This document shows, one piece after another, positions 41,552 to 49,704 of a DNA stretch of 64,000 nt. The position numbers were made by a program, and so were the translations under genes. The DNA comes from Castellaniella denitrificans (GTDB taxonomy: Bacteria > Pseudomonadota > Gammaproteobacteria > Burkholderiales > Burkholderiaceae_B), in contig NZ_JBHSEZ010000001.1 in assembly GCF_042653765.1 (NCBI RefSeq), positions 930,001 to 994,000 on the forward strand. Direction: 5' to 3'. Within the stretch, counting starts at the first letter, position 1; each line of letters opens with the position of its first letter. Under the pieces are notes generated by a model that saw only the letters and a program-made list of their open reading frames with translations, searched no databases and was not told where the DNA came from.

Positions 41552-43729
41552 TCAGGCGGCGAGCGGCGGCTCGTCAGGCAGCTGGCGGGCGTTCCAGATG
41601 CGCAGGCCGACACGCATGCGCTCGACGTCCATTCCCAGCGCCCAGGCCACGGCCAGGGCCGCCAGCACCGGCGCCGGACCGTCGGCGTCGATGGCCGGGG
41701 CGAGTTCGTCCAGGCCGATCACCGGGATCTGGATCCCGCCTTCGGCCAGCACCGCCACGCCTCCGTGCACGGACACGGCGCGCCCGCCGCCGTCCAGATG
41801 GGCACGCAGGGCCTCTCCGTCGGGGTCCAGCCCGTAGAACAGCACGGTCCCGTCGCACAGCGGCGCCAGTTCCGCCGTCAGGGGGTCGTCCGCGTTCAGG
41901 ACGGCCGCTCCGCCCGGCAGGACGACGTCCACCTGGGTGCGGAAGATCCGCGCCAGCTGGTCCGGCGTTTCCATGTAGAACTCGGGCCAGGTCGCGTCCG
42001 GATCGATGCCGGTGACCACGCCGACCTGGCAGCGGTCGTAGGCCAGGCCCTCGCCCAGGATGGCGCGGCCGCCGTTCTCGATCACGGCGTATTCGACCGC
42101 CCGGTTCAGCAGGACGCGGCGCCCGGCCTCCCAGTGGGCGGAATCCTGCGCCGTCACCTGCGTCGCCCCCATGAACAGCCCCTCGGACGAAGCCAGGCCC
42201 ACCACGCGCCCGGTCAGGCGCAGCAGGTGGGCGACCAGGTGCGCGACCGGCGCGGTGCGCCGGCTGCCGCTGATCCCGATCACCGGGATGCGCCCGTCCT
42301 CGGGCGCGGGGAACAGATCGTCGATGATGGCGCGGCCGACCGGCCGGGGCGTGCCCACGGCGGGCTTCAGGTGCATCAGCAGGCCGGGGCCGGCGTTGAC
42401 CTCGACGATGGCCGCCCCCTGCTCGGCCAGGGGCCGGGAAATGTCGCGCGCCACCAGGTCGACCCCGGCGATGTCCAGCCCGACCACGCGGGCCGCCAGC
42501 GCCACCTGCTCGGCCACATCGGGATGCACCTCGTCGGTGACGTCGATGGACACGTTGCCGCTGCGCTGCACGAGCACCGCCCGGCCGCGCTCGGGGACGG
42601 CGTCGCCGTGCAGGCCCTGGCGCTCCAGTTCCAGGCGGGCCGCCGAATCCAGGCGGATGAAATTCAGGGGATGGTCCTCGTCGCGGCCGCGGCGGGGATC
42701 GGAATTGAGCTGGCTTTCGATCAGCTGCAGCACGGTGGACGTCCCGTCGCCCACCACCATCGCGGCCTCGCCACGCGCGGCGGCCACCACGCGGCCGCCC
42801 ACCACCAGCAGGCGGTGCTCGTCGCCCTGGATGAATCGTTCGACCATGACGCCGCTGCCCTCGTCCACCGCCACGGCATAGGCGGCCTCGATCTGCTCGC
42901 GCGTGTTCAGGCAGGTGAAGACGCCGCGTCCATGGTTGCCGTCCGAGGGCTTGACCACCACCGGCAGCCCCAGTTCCCGGGCCACGTCCCAGGCATCGGC
43001 GGCGCTGTCGACCAGGCGGCCCTCGGGTACCGGCACGCCGCAGGCCTGCAGCAGCCGGCGGGTCAGGTCCTTGTCGCGCGAAATGCTTTCCGCGATGGCG
43101 CTGGTGCGGCTGGTTTCCGCGGTCCAGATCCGCTGCTGGCGGGCGCCGTAGCCCAATTGCAACAGATTGGCGTCGCTCAGGCGGATCGCCGGGATGTCGC
43201 GGTCGTCGGCCGCGTCGACGATGCACGCCGTGCTGGGCCCGAGGCTCAGGGTATCGGCCAGGTCCTTCAGCCGCTCGACCGCGCCCGCCACGTCGAAGGG
43301 CCGGTCCTCGATGGCGGCCATCACCAGGTCGCGCGCGATGTGCAGCGCCTCGCGCGTCAGCGGTTCGTGCCAGGCGCGCACGATCACCTTGTAGACGCCG
43401 CGCAACGGCGTTTCCCGCGCGCGCCCCAGCCCGCCCGGCATGCCGGCCAGGCTCTGCAATTCCAGCGTGACGTGCTCCAGGATGTGGGCCGGCCAGGTTC
43501 CCTCGCGCACCCGCTTGAGGAAGCCGCCGCGCTCGCCCACGCTGCAGCGGTGCTCGACCAGGGACGGCAGCCAGGCGCTCAGACGCTCGTAGAAACCGGG
43601 GATGAGATTGGACGGGCAGTCCTCGAGGTCGTGGATGTCCACCAGCGCCTCGATGACGGGCCGGTAGGCCCAGATGTTCGGCCCCCGCAAATGCACCATA
43701 TTGAGAAACTCAATATCATTATTGTTCAT
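41552..43729 (-). CDS. cphA': Cyanophycin synthetase-like CphA' with degenerate Mur-ligase domain
   Basis: 725-aa paralogue starting MNNNDIEFLNMVHLRGPNIW. The N domain and ATP-grasp domain (LGLPVVVKPSDGNHGRGVFT, VDLVARDISRPLAEQGAAIV) are well kept. The Mur-like domain is not. The P-loop expected as GTNGKTTT reads GISGSRRTAP around residues 485-494, so the essential Lys is Thr492, and the protein ends at RIWNARQLPDEPPLAA, before the Mur C-terminal domain present in CphA. This parallels cyanobacterial CphA2, which joins beta-Asp-Arg dipeptides with only the ATP-grasp site. Dipeptide recycling is therefore a reasonable inference. First gene of the cphA'-cphA-M23 unit. Confidence 0.92.
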   Translation of the reverse strand: MNNNDIEFLNMVHLRGPNIWAYRPVIEALVDIHDLEDCPSNLIPGFYERLSAWLPSLVEHRCSVGERGGFLKRVREGTWPAHILEHVTLELQSLAGMPGGLGRARETPLRGVYKVIVRAWHEPLTREALHIARDLVMAAIEDRPFDVAGAVERLKDLADTLSLGPSTACIVDAADDRDIPAIRLSDANLLQLGYGARQQRIWTAETSRTSAIAESISRDKDLTRRLLQACGVPVPEGRLVDSAADAWDVARELGLPVVVKPSDGNHGRGVFTCLNTREQIEAAYAVAVDEGSGVMVERFIQGDEHRLLVVGGRVVAAARGEAAMVVGDGTSTVLQLIESQLNSDPRRGRDEDHPLNFIRLDSAARLELERQGLHGDAVPERGRAVLVQRSGNVSIDVTDEVHPDVAEQVALAARVVGLDIAGVDLVARDISRPLAEQGAAIVEVNAGPGLLMHLKPAVGTPRPVGRAIIDDLFPAPEDGRIPVIGISGSRRTAPVAHLVAHLLRLTGRVVGLASSEGLFMGATQVTAQDSAHWEAGRRVLLNRAVEYAVIENGGRAILGEGLAYDRCQVGVVTGIDPDATWPEFYMETPDQLARIFRTQVDVVLPGGAAVLNADDPLTAELAPLCDGTVLFYGLDPDGEALRAHLDGGGRAVSVHGGVAVLAEGGIQIPVIGLDELAPAIDADGPAPVLAALAVAWALGMDVERMRVGLRIWNARQLPDEPPLAA
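43698..43716. promoter_or_regulatory. Perfect inverted repeat at the 5' end of cphA'
   Basis: ATATTGAG-AAA-CTCAATAT, a perfect 8-3-8 inverted repeat, covers codons 5-11 of cphA' in an AT-rich patch of otherwise GC-rich DNA. It could be an operator within the gene or an mRNA hairpin limiting early translation. Chance within coding sequence is not excluded. Confidence 0.4.
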
Positions 43730-44053
43730 GATCGAACCATGCGTCAGGGGGTGCCGGAACCGGCGAAAACGGCCGCTTTTTTTGCCGCCGGGCCGCCCCA
43801 AGACCCGCCCCCTTGTGGAGGAGGGGCAGCAAGCCGAAGGCGCAGCGCGGGGGCCTTTTTCAGGGGCCGCTGAAAAACATCGGCACACATATTAATCTCG
43901 CCGTTATTGCGCGGCATGAAAAAAACGTTGAAAATTGTGACGCGATTTCGTGCGCTGACAATGCCCTGAAATCGCGCTGACAGGCCCCTGAATACTGCCC
44001 GATCCCGCCCCCCGATCCGCGACCTTCCCCTCCCCTCCCGACCACCTCCATTC
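43730..44053. promoter_or_regulatory. Divergent control region between cphA' and the ABC transporter gene
   Basis: A 324-bp gap with two parts. 43775-43862 is GC-rich, hairpin-forming sequence, GCAGCAAGCCGAAGGCGCAG flanked by C- and G-tracts, resembling intergenic repeats I recall from Burkholderiales. 43870-44000 is AT-richer. It carries a perfect 9-bp inverted repeat CGCGATTTC (43941-43949) / GAAATCGCG (43968-43976) and a 19-bp direct repeat, GCGCTGACA-atg-CCCTGAA (43952-43970) and GCGCTGACA-ggc-CCCTGAA (43974-43992), with a 22-bp period. TTGAAA at 43928-43933 may be a -35 for the plus side, but no good -10 follows. Probable regulator site(s) for both directions. Confidence 0.5.
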
Positions 44054-46306
44054 ATGCAGGGCCCTTCCTCCGATTCCTCGCCGGCCGATCCGTGCCCGCC
44101 GGGCCTGCCCGAGCCGTGGCGCGTCGTCCTGGCCGCGCAACTGGCCGCCGGCGAACGCGTCCTGGGCTGGCTGCGCACCGACCTGGACGCCCACCTGCGC
44201 TACGGCGACGGGCTGATCGTCCTGACCGACCGCCGCTGGCTGTCCTGCGGGACCGATGCCCAGGCCAGCCGTTCCTGGCCGCTGCGCCCCGACCTGGAGG
44301 CGCGGCTGCAGGACCACGCCGGCGTGGGCAGCCTGGAGCTGGCCGACGGCCATGCCCGCCTGTCGCGCTGGCGCTACACGCTGGAACGCCAGCCCGAGGC
44401 CCAGCGCCTGGCCGCCGCCTGGCAGGCGCTGCGCGACCCGGCGCGGCCCGGCGCGCCCGCCGACGCGCCCGCCACCGCCCCGGCGCCGGCCGCACCGCGC
44501 GCCAGTTCCCTGTTCCGCCTGTGGCGCTTCGCCCGCCCCTACGGGCGGCAACTGGCCGCCGGCCTGGCCCTGACCCTGGCGGCCACGGCGGCCTCGCTGG
44601 TCCCGCCCTATCTCACCATGCCGCTGATGGACGACGTGCTGATCCCGTTCCAGAATGGAGTCCCGATCGACTATCGCCTGGTGACGCTCTACCTGGGCGG
44701 CCTGCTGGCCTCCTCGATCCTCGCCTGGGGACTGGGCTGGGCGCGCAGCGCCATCCTGGCCTGGGTCAGCGAACGCATCGGCGCCGACCTGCGCACCGCC
44801 ACCTATCAGCATCTGCAGCAACTGTCCCTGCAGTACTTCGGCGGCAAGCGCACCGGCGACCTGATCGCCCGCATCGGCTCGGAATCCGACCGCATCTGCC
44901 TGTTCCTGTCCCTGCACCTGCTGGACTTCGTCACCGACGTGCTCATGATCGCGATGACGGCGGCCGTGCTGCTGACGATCGATCCGGTACTGGCGCTGGC
45001 GACCCTGGCGCCGCTGCCGCTCATCCTCTGGATGATCCACTGGGTGCGCGACCGCCTGCGCCACGGCTTCGAGAAAGCCGACCGCGTCTGGTCGGACATC
45101 ACCAACGTGCTGGCCGACACCATCCCCGGCATCCGGGTGGTCAAGGCCTTCGCCCAGGAACGCCGGGAAGTCGCGCGCTTCCGCGAAGCCAACGACCGCA
45201 ACCTGGCCATCAACGACCGCGTCAACGCCCTCTGGTCCCTGTTCACGCCCACGGTCACGCTGCTGACGGAACTGGGCCTGCTGGTGGTGTGGATCTTCGG
45301 CATCTGGCTGGTGTCCCGGGGCTCGATCACCGTCGGCGTGCTGACCGCGTTCCTGGCCTACATCAGCCGCTTCTACGTGCGCCTGGATTCGATGAGCCGC
45401 ATCGTCTCGACCACCCAGCGGGCCGCGGCCGGCGCCAAGCGCATCTTCGACATCCTCGACCACGTCTCCAGCGTGCCGGAACCCGCCGAGCCGCACCGCG
45501 CCGAACACGTCCAGGGCCGCATCGAGCTCAGCCACGTCAGCTTCCGCTACGGCAGCCGCACGGTGATCCACGACCTGAGCCTGGACATCGCCCCGGGCGA
45601 GATGGTCGGCCTGGTCGGCCACAGCGGCTCGGGCAAGAGCACCCTGGTCAACCTGATCTGCCGCTTCTACGACGTATCCGGCGGCTCGATCCGCCTGGAC
45701 GGCACGGACATCCGCCGCTACGCCATCGCCGACTACCGCCGCCACATCGGCCTGGTGCTGCAGGAGCCCTTCCTGTTCTACGGCACGGTGGCGGAGAACA
45801 TCGCCTACGGACGCCCGGACGCCACCCGCGCGGAGATCGTCGCCGCCGCCCGCGCCGCCCATGCCCACGAATTCATCCTGCGCCTGCCGCACGGCTACGA
45901 CTCGCTGGTCGGCGAACGCGGCCAGGCTCTGTCCGGCGGGGAACGCCAGCGCATCTCCATCGCCCGCGCGCTGCTGATCGACCCGCCCATCCTGATCCTG
46001 GACGAGGCCACCTCGTCCGTGGACACCACCACGGAAAACGAGATCCAGAAGGCGCTGGACAACCTGGTGCGGGGCCGCACGACGATCTCCATCGCCCACC
46101 GCCTCAGCACGCTGCGCGAGGCCGACCGCCTGGTGGTCATGGACCGCGGACGGATCGTGGAGATCGGCCGCCACGAGGAACTGCTGGCCCGCGACGGCGC
46201 CTACGCCCGCCTCCATCGGGCCCAGTTGCAGGGCCAGTCCCCGGTGGATCCTCCCGGCTGGGACGAGGCCGACGACGACGCCGAGGAGGCCCCGGATGCG
46301 CCCTGA
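44054..46306 (+). CDS. Cyanophycin-associated ABC transporter (fused membrane and ATPase domains)
   Basis: 750-aa exporter-type half transporter. Residues 1-145 form an extra N-terminal domain (ERVLGWLRTDLDAHLRYGDG, then LIVLTDRRWL and ELADGHARLSRWRYTLER) that looks like a bacterial PH-like beta fold. A six-helix type IV membrane domain follows (about 155-455), with IGADLRTATYQHLQQLSLQY and FGGKRTGDLIARIGSESDR. The ATPase (about 490-735) has Walker A GHSGSGKST (K528), signature LSGGERQRISIARALL, Walker B ILILDEATSSVD and H-loop SIAHRLST, all intact. It probably works as a homodimer. Divergence from cphA' and coupling to DUF1854 link it to cyanophycin metabolism. Cargo and direction unknown. 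Confidence 0.9.
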   Translation: MQGPSSDSSPADPCPPGLPEPWRVVLAAQLAAGERVLGWLRTDLDAHLRYGDGLIVLTDRRWLSCGTDAQASRSWPLRPDLEARLQDHAGVGSLELADGHARLSRWRYTLERQPEAQRLAAAWQALRDPARPGAPADAPATAPAPAAPRASSLFRLWRFARPYGRQLAAGLALTLAATAASLVPPYLTMPLMDDVLIPFQNGVPIDYRLVTLYLGGLLASSILAWGLGWARSAILAWVSERIGADLRTATYQHLQQLSLQYFGGKRTGDLIARIGSESDRICLFLSLHLLDFVTDVLMIAMTAAVLLTIDPVLALATLAPLPLILWMIHWVRDRLRHGFEKADRVWSDITNVLADTIPGIRVVKAFAQERREVARFREANDRNLAINDRVNALWSLFTPTVTLLTELGLLVVWIFGIWLVSRGSITVGVLTAFLAYISRFYVRLDSMSRIVSTTQRAAAGAKRIFDILDHVSSVPEPAEPHRAEHVQGRIELSHVSFRYGSRTVIHDLSLDIAPGEMVGLVGHSGSGKSTLVNLICRFYDVSGGSIRLDGTDIRRYAIADYRRHIGLVLQEPFLFYGTVAENIAYGRPDATRAEIVAAARAAHAHEFILRLPHGYDSLVGERGQALSGGERQRISIARALLIDPPILILDEATSSVDTTTENEIQKALDNLVRGRTTISIAHRLSTLREADRLVVMDRGRIVEIGRHEELLARDGAYARLHRAQLQGQSPVDPPGWDEADDDAEEAPDAP

Positions 46307-46835
46307 CACCCTGCCGGCGGATGCCGGCGCCCGCCTTTCACCGGCCCGCCAGGCGGCCGGTCCGGCACCCGTCCGCCCGGACTGGTCGCTGGCGCGCGAC
46401 GCCTTCGGCCGGCTGATGCTGGTCCGCGCCGGACAGCCCGACACACCGGTGACGCCGGTCCGCGGCTTTCCCTTCACCGCGCCCGACGAGGGCATCGCCC
46501 TGGTCGGCGCGCAGGGCCCGGAACTGGCCTGGATCGAACGCCTGGACGCGCTGCCGGCCGAGACGCGGCGCCTGCTGGACGAGGAACTGGCCCAGCGGGA
46601 ATTCAGGCCGGAAATCCTGCGCATCCGCCACGCCTCGACCTGGGCGACGCCCAGCCACTGGGACGTGGACACGGACCGGGGACCGACCCGCCTGACCCTG
46701 AAGGCCGAGGAGGACATCCGCCGCCTGCCGGCCTCGTCCCTGCTGATCGTCGACGCCCACGGCGTGCAGTTCCTGGTGCGCGACACGGCGGCGCTGGACA
46801 AGGCCAGCCGCCGCATCCTGGATCATTTCCTGTAG
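46296..46835 (+). CDS. Cyanophycin-associated DUF1854 protein
   Basis: 179-aa soluble protein with no signal peptide. The DUF1854 core runs from WSLARDAFGRLMLVRAGQPD through PVTPVRGFPFTAPDEGIALV, ELAWIERLDALPAETRRLLD, EFRPEILRIRHASTWATPSH and WDVDTDRGPTRLTLKAEEDI to LIVDAHGVQFLVRDTAALDK. The ATG overlaps the ABC gene by 11 nt and has a strong GAGGAGG six bases upstream, so the two are coupled. It is recurrently next to cphA genes in betaproteobacteria to my knowledge. Function undefined; likely an accessory or cargo-recognition subunit of the transporter. Confidence 0.85.
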   Translation: MRPDTLPADAGARLSPARQAAGPAPVRPDWSLARDAFGRLMLVRAGQPDTPVTPVRGFPFTAPDEGIALVGAQGPELAWIERLDALPAETRRLLDEELAQREFRPEILRIRHASTWATPSHWDVDTDRGPTRLTLKAEEDIRRLPASSLLIVDAHGVQFLVRDTAALDKASRRILDHFL

Positions 46836-46907
46836 ACCGCGCCGGGCGGTTCCCGCATCGGACGGCCGCGGGCCGCGTCTCCCTGCGGCTTCGCGCCCGC
46901 GAGCCGT

Positions 46908-48029
46908 TCAGACGGCGGCCGCCAGGCTCGGCAGCCCCAGGTCCCAGGTGCCGGGCAGCAGGCAGCGCAGCGCCTCGCGCGAAGCGTCGATGCAGCCACC
47001 CTCGGCATACACGCCGCCTGGATCGCGCAAGCGCATCATGCGCTCCAGGATGCGGGACGTCGCCGCCGGATCGGCCAGGGACTCGGCCACGCGGGCCTCG
47101 ACCACCGATTCGTCCATCCACGCGCGGGCGCCGTCCCGGCGCAGGCCGTCGCGCCAGTGATGGAGCTCCACGCACTTCGACACCAGGGTGTAGGGCTGGT
47201 CGGGCTTCCAGAAATTCGTGAAGCGGCCCGAGCCCAGGTAGAACACCCAGGATCCCTCGTAGCCCTCGACCTCGGCCGAGGCGGCGTCGGGATTGCGGAA
47301 CCACAGCCGGTCGCCCGGGACGTAGTAGCGGGACGGCAGCGGGGCCTGCAGCGATCCGTATTCCCGCAGGAACACGTCGTGGAAGGCGCCCGACTGGATC
47401 GCCCGCGTCCGCCATTGGCATTGCAGCGCCGCCAGGGCGGACGGATGGCTCTCGGCCAGCTCCTGGGCCAGCGCCAGCAGGAGCACGTATTCCGTCGCCC
47501 GGTAGCACGAGAAGGAGAACAGCCGGCCCGACAGGTCCGGCCAGAGCGTGCGTTCGAGCGAGGGGATCAGTTCGTGGCCCGGTTTCAGGATGAAGCCGGT
47601 TTCCTCGGTCCAGGACCAGCAGTCGGGGCGCTCGGCCTGCTCGGTGTCGAAGGCCAGCACCGTGCGCCGGGCGGCCTGGACGATGCGGCGGCGCACGCGC
47701 ACGGCCGCGGCCCATTCCGCCACGCTGGGAAAATCGAAACGCACGGGCGACAGCAGCAGGGCGACGAAGATCTCTTTTTCCAGGTCCGGCTCGTGCGCTT
47801 CCGGGTCCAGCGCCAGGGTCCGCGCGATCCCGGTCGTGTCGCCGTCCGGCGCCCAGCGCCCGGCCGCATCGCGGGCCAGGCGGAAATCCCGGTACGCCCC
47901 CTGGGCGTCGATCCCGCGCGTTTCCTCGACAGCGGCGGCCCAACGCCCATCGGACAGCCAGGCCGACAGGCCATCGGCGCCAGCGCCCGCCAGGGGGCCA
48001 CGGATCCGCACACCAGCAATCGCATTCAC
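46908..48029 (-). CDS. Tgl-like protein-glutamine gamma-glutamyltransferase candidate
   Basis: 373-aa protein without signal peptide (MNAIAGVRIRGPLAGAGADG). The central part resembles Bacillus Tgl as I recall it. FSFSCYRATEYVLLLALAQE (C175) corresponds to the catalytic-Cys helix, FHDVFLREY to the LRDW segment, and YYVPGDRLWFRNPDAASAEV followed by EGYEGSWVFYLGSGRF to the GDxxYFKNPD...GENVIDLG strand pair, with E255/E258 near the second catalytic residue. The N-terminal 150 residues are extra. Transglutaminases crosslink Gln and Lys side chains or amines. The adjacency to DUF1854 (convergent, 72 bp) may be meaningful because cyanophycin can carry Lys. Fold assignment is moderately supported. 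Confidence 0.6.
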   Translation of the reverse strand: MNAIAGVRIRGPLAGAGADGLSAWLSDGRWAAAVEETRGIDAQGAYRDFRLARDAAGRWAPDGDTTGIARTLALDPEAHEPDLEKEIFVALLLSPVRFDFPSVAEWAAAVRVRRRIVQAARRTVLAFDTEQAERPDCWSWTEETGFILKPGHELIPSLERTLWPDLSGRLFSFSCYRATEYVLLLALAQELAESHPSALAALQCQWRTRAIQSGAFHDVFLREYGSLQAPLPSRYYVPGDRLWFRNPDAASAEVEGYEGSWVFYLGSGRFTNFWKPDQPYTLVSKCVELHHWRDGLRRDGARAWMDESVVEARVAESLADPAATSRILERMMRLRDPGGVYAEGGCIDASREALRCLLPGTWDLGLPSLAAAV

Positions 48030-48134
48030 GGCCGCCGCCTTCGCTCGAAAAAGAAAAGCATCATGCTAAAGAGAAGCGGCCGGCGCGGCTGTAACCTATG
48101 GATACCGCGCCGTCCGCATGCGGAAAGACCGCCG

Positions 48135-49052
48135 TCACCCATCCTGGGTCCGGCCGATCACGTCCCGCAATTCCGGCAGCGCCCGCCGCGCCGCCCGCTC
48201 GCCCTCGTCGATCGCGATCGACGCGCGGTGATAGTCCATCAGGGCGAAATCCGCCAGCCGGGGCCGGATCAGCACGTCCGCCGGCTCCCCCGCGAGGCGG
48301 CCCCGCGTGATGCGCACCTGCATGATGTTCAGGCTGAGGCTCAGCACGTCGAAGATCGACGGCATGTCCGCCGACGGCGCCCCGCCCCGCGCGCCCCCGA
48401 GTCCCAGCGGCAGCCTGCTCAGCACGGACGCGAGGGCGCCGGGCACCGCGGCCTCGGACGCCTGGCGCGCCTCGTCCGGCTTGAGGCGCCGTCCGATCAG
48501 GTCCGAATTCAGGTCCACCGCGATGACGATGTCCGCCCCCATCGCGCGGCACAGGGATACGGGCACCGGATTCACCAGCGCGCCGTCGACCAGCAGGCGC
48601 TCCTCGCGCCGCGCGGGCGTGAACAGGCCCGGCAAGGCGGCCGAGGCGCGCACGGCGTCGATGACGGAGCCCTCGCGCAGCCAGACTTCCCGCCCCGTCG
48701 CCAGTTCGGTGGCGACCGCCCCGTAGACCTTGGGCAGGCTGTCGATCGTCTTGTCGTCCAGGTGCGAGCGCAGGAAGGAAAACAGCTTCTCGCCGGGGAT
48801 CAGGCCGCCGCTGACGGTGAAATCCAGCAGGCCCACCACGCCCTGCCAGGTCAGGCTCCGGACCCAGGCCTCGAACTTTTCCAGCTGGCCGTCCGCGTAG
48901 GCCGCGCCGACCAGCGCGCCGATCGAAGTCCCGCACACGATGTCCGGGACGATGCCGGCCTCTTCCAGGATGCGGATGATGCCGATGTGCGACCAGCCGC
49001 GCGCCGACCCGCTGCCGAGGGCCAGTCCGATCCTGGGCTGGGAGACGCGCAT
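48135..49052 (-). CDS. Patatin-like phospholipase (RssA family)
   Basis: 305-aa serine hydrolase. Start MRVSQPRIGLALGSGSARGW includes the Gly-rich oxyanion loop GSGSARG. The nucleophile elbow is CGTSIGALVG (GxSxG), and the second catalytic residue is Asp in LVDGALVNPVPV (DG[GA]). GGLIPGEKLFSFL and ALPGLFTPARRE are typical RssA/YchK blocks. No signal peptide, so cytoplasmic or membrane-peripheral. Substrate unknown; lipid acyl hydrolysis is expected from the family. GGGGAAGAG upstream supports ATG at 49052 and not longer frames. It lies 32 bp after ssb. Confidence 0.88.
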   Translation of the reverse strand: MRVSQPRIGLALGSGSARGWSHIGIIRILEEAGIVPDIVCGTSIGALVGAAYADGQLEKFEAWVRSLTWQGVVGLLDFTVSGGLIPGEKLFSFLRSHLDDKTIDSLPKVYGAVATELATGREVWLREGSVIDAVRASAALPGLFTPARREERLLVDGALVNPVPVSLCRAMGADIVIAVDLNSDLIGRRLKPDEARQASEAAVPGALASVLSRLPLGLGGARGGAPSADMPSIFDVLSLSLNIMQVRITRGRLAGEPADVLIRPRLADFALMDYHRASIAIDEGERAARRALPELRDVIGRTQDG

Positions 49053-49084
49053 GGCGGCTCTTCCCCGGAACCCGTCGGGAGGTT

Positions 49085-49576
49085 TCAGAACGGAATGTCG
49101 TCGTCCATGTCGGCCAGGTTGCTGGCCGGGGCCGCCGCCGGGGCGGCGGGACGCGGTTGCTGTTGCTGCTGCGGCGCGCGCCGGGCCGGCGGCTGGGAGA
49201 AGCCGCCCGAATCGCCGCCGCCCATCTCGCCGCCGCTGTCGCGCCCGCCCAGCATCTGCATCTGGTCGGCGACGATTTCGGTGCTGTAGCGGTCGGCGCC
49301 GGTTTCCTTGTCCTGCCACTTGCGGGTCTTCAGGCGGCCCTCGACGTAGACCGAGCGGCCTTTCTTCAGGTATTCGCCGGCGATCTCGGCCAGGCGGTTG
49401 TAGAACACCACGCGGTGCCATTCGGTTTCTTCCCGGCGCTCGCCGCTGGCCTTGTCCTTCCATTGGGACGTGGTGGCGATGGACACGTTGCAGATGGCGG
49501 CGCCGTCCGGGCTGTAGCGGACTTCGGGGTCGCGCCCCAGGTTGCCGACGAGGATGACTTTGTTGACGGAGGCCAT
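49085..49576 (-). CDS. ssb: Single-stranded DNA-binding protein
   Basis: 163-aa SSB. The OB fold covers residues 1-112: MASVNKVILVGNLGRDPEVR, then ETEWHRVVFYNRLAEIAGEY and the conserved KKGRSVYVEGRL. A disordered Gly/Gln/Pro-rich linker follows, and the acidic tip is MDDDIPF, the universal docking peptide for repair proteins. uvrA lies nearby beyond an MFS gene. Neither gene shows a clear LexA box in its upstream DNA. Confidence 0.96.
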   Translation of the reverse strand: MASVNKVILVGNLGRDPEVRYSPDGAAICNVSIATTSQWKDKASGERREETEWHRVVFYNRLAEIAGEYLKKGRSVYVEGRLKTRKWQDKETGADRYSTEIVADQMQMLGGRDSGGEMGGGDSGGFSQPPARRAPQQQQQPRPAAPAAAPASNLADMDDDIPF

Positions 49577-49704
49577 GGCGGAAAATCCTGTAGTTGAACG
49601 ATGTGGCTGCCATTATCGGGGACGCGGGCCGTCCCGGGCACATCGAAATGCATCAAATGATCATTATCGCCCACGCGGGTTTTCCACTACAAGCGATCCC
49701 CGCG

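Noticed and set aside
38866..42015. A 1049-codon open frame on the plus strand opposite cphA and cphA'
   Set aside because: Its protein is a low-complexity His/Gln/Ala/Arg mixture typical of antisense frames in GC-rich genes, while the minus strand encodes well-conserved enzymes.
43744..43917. 57-codon minus-strand frame starting MPRNNGEINMCADVF upstream of cphA'
   Set aside because: No ribosome-binding site, and most of it translates the GC-rich hairpin block, so it is more likely non-coding.
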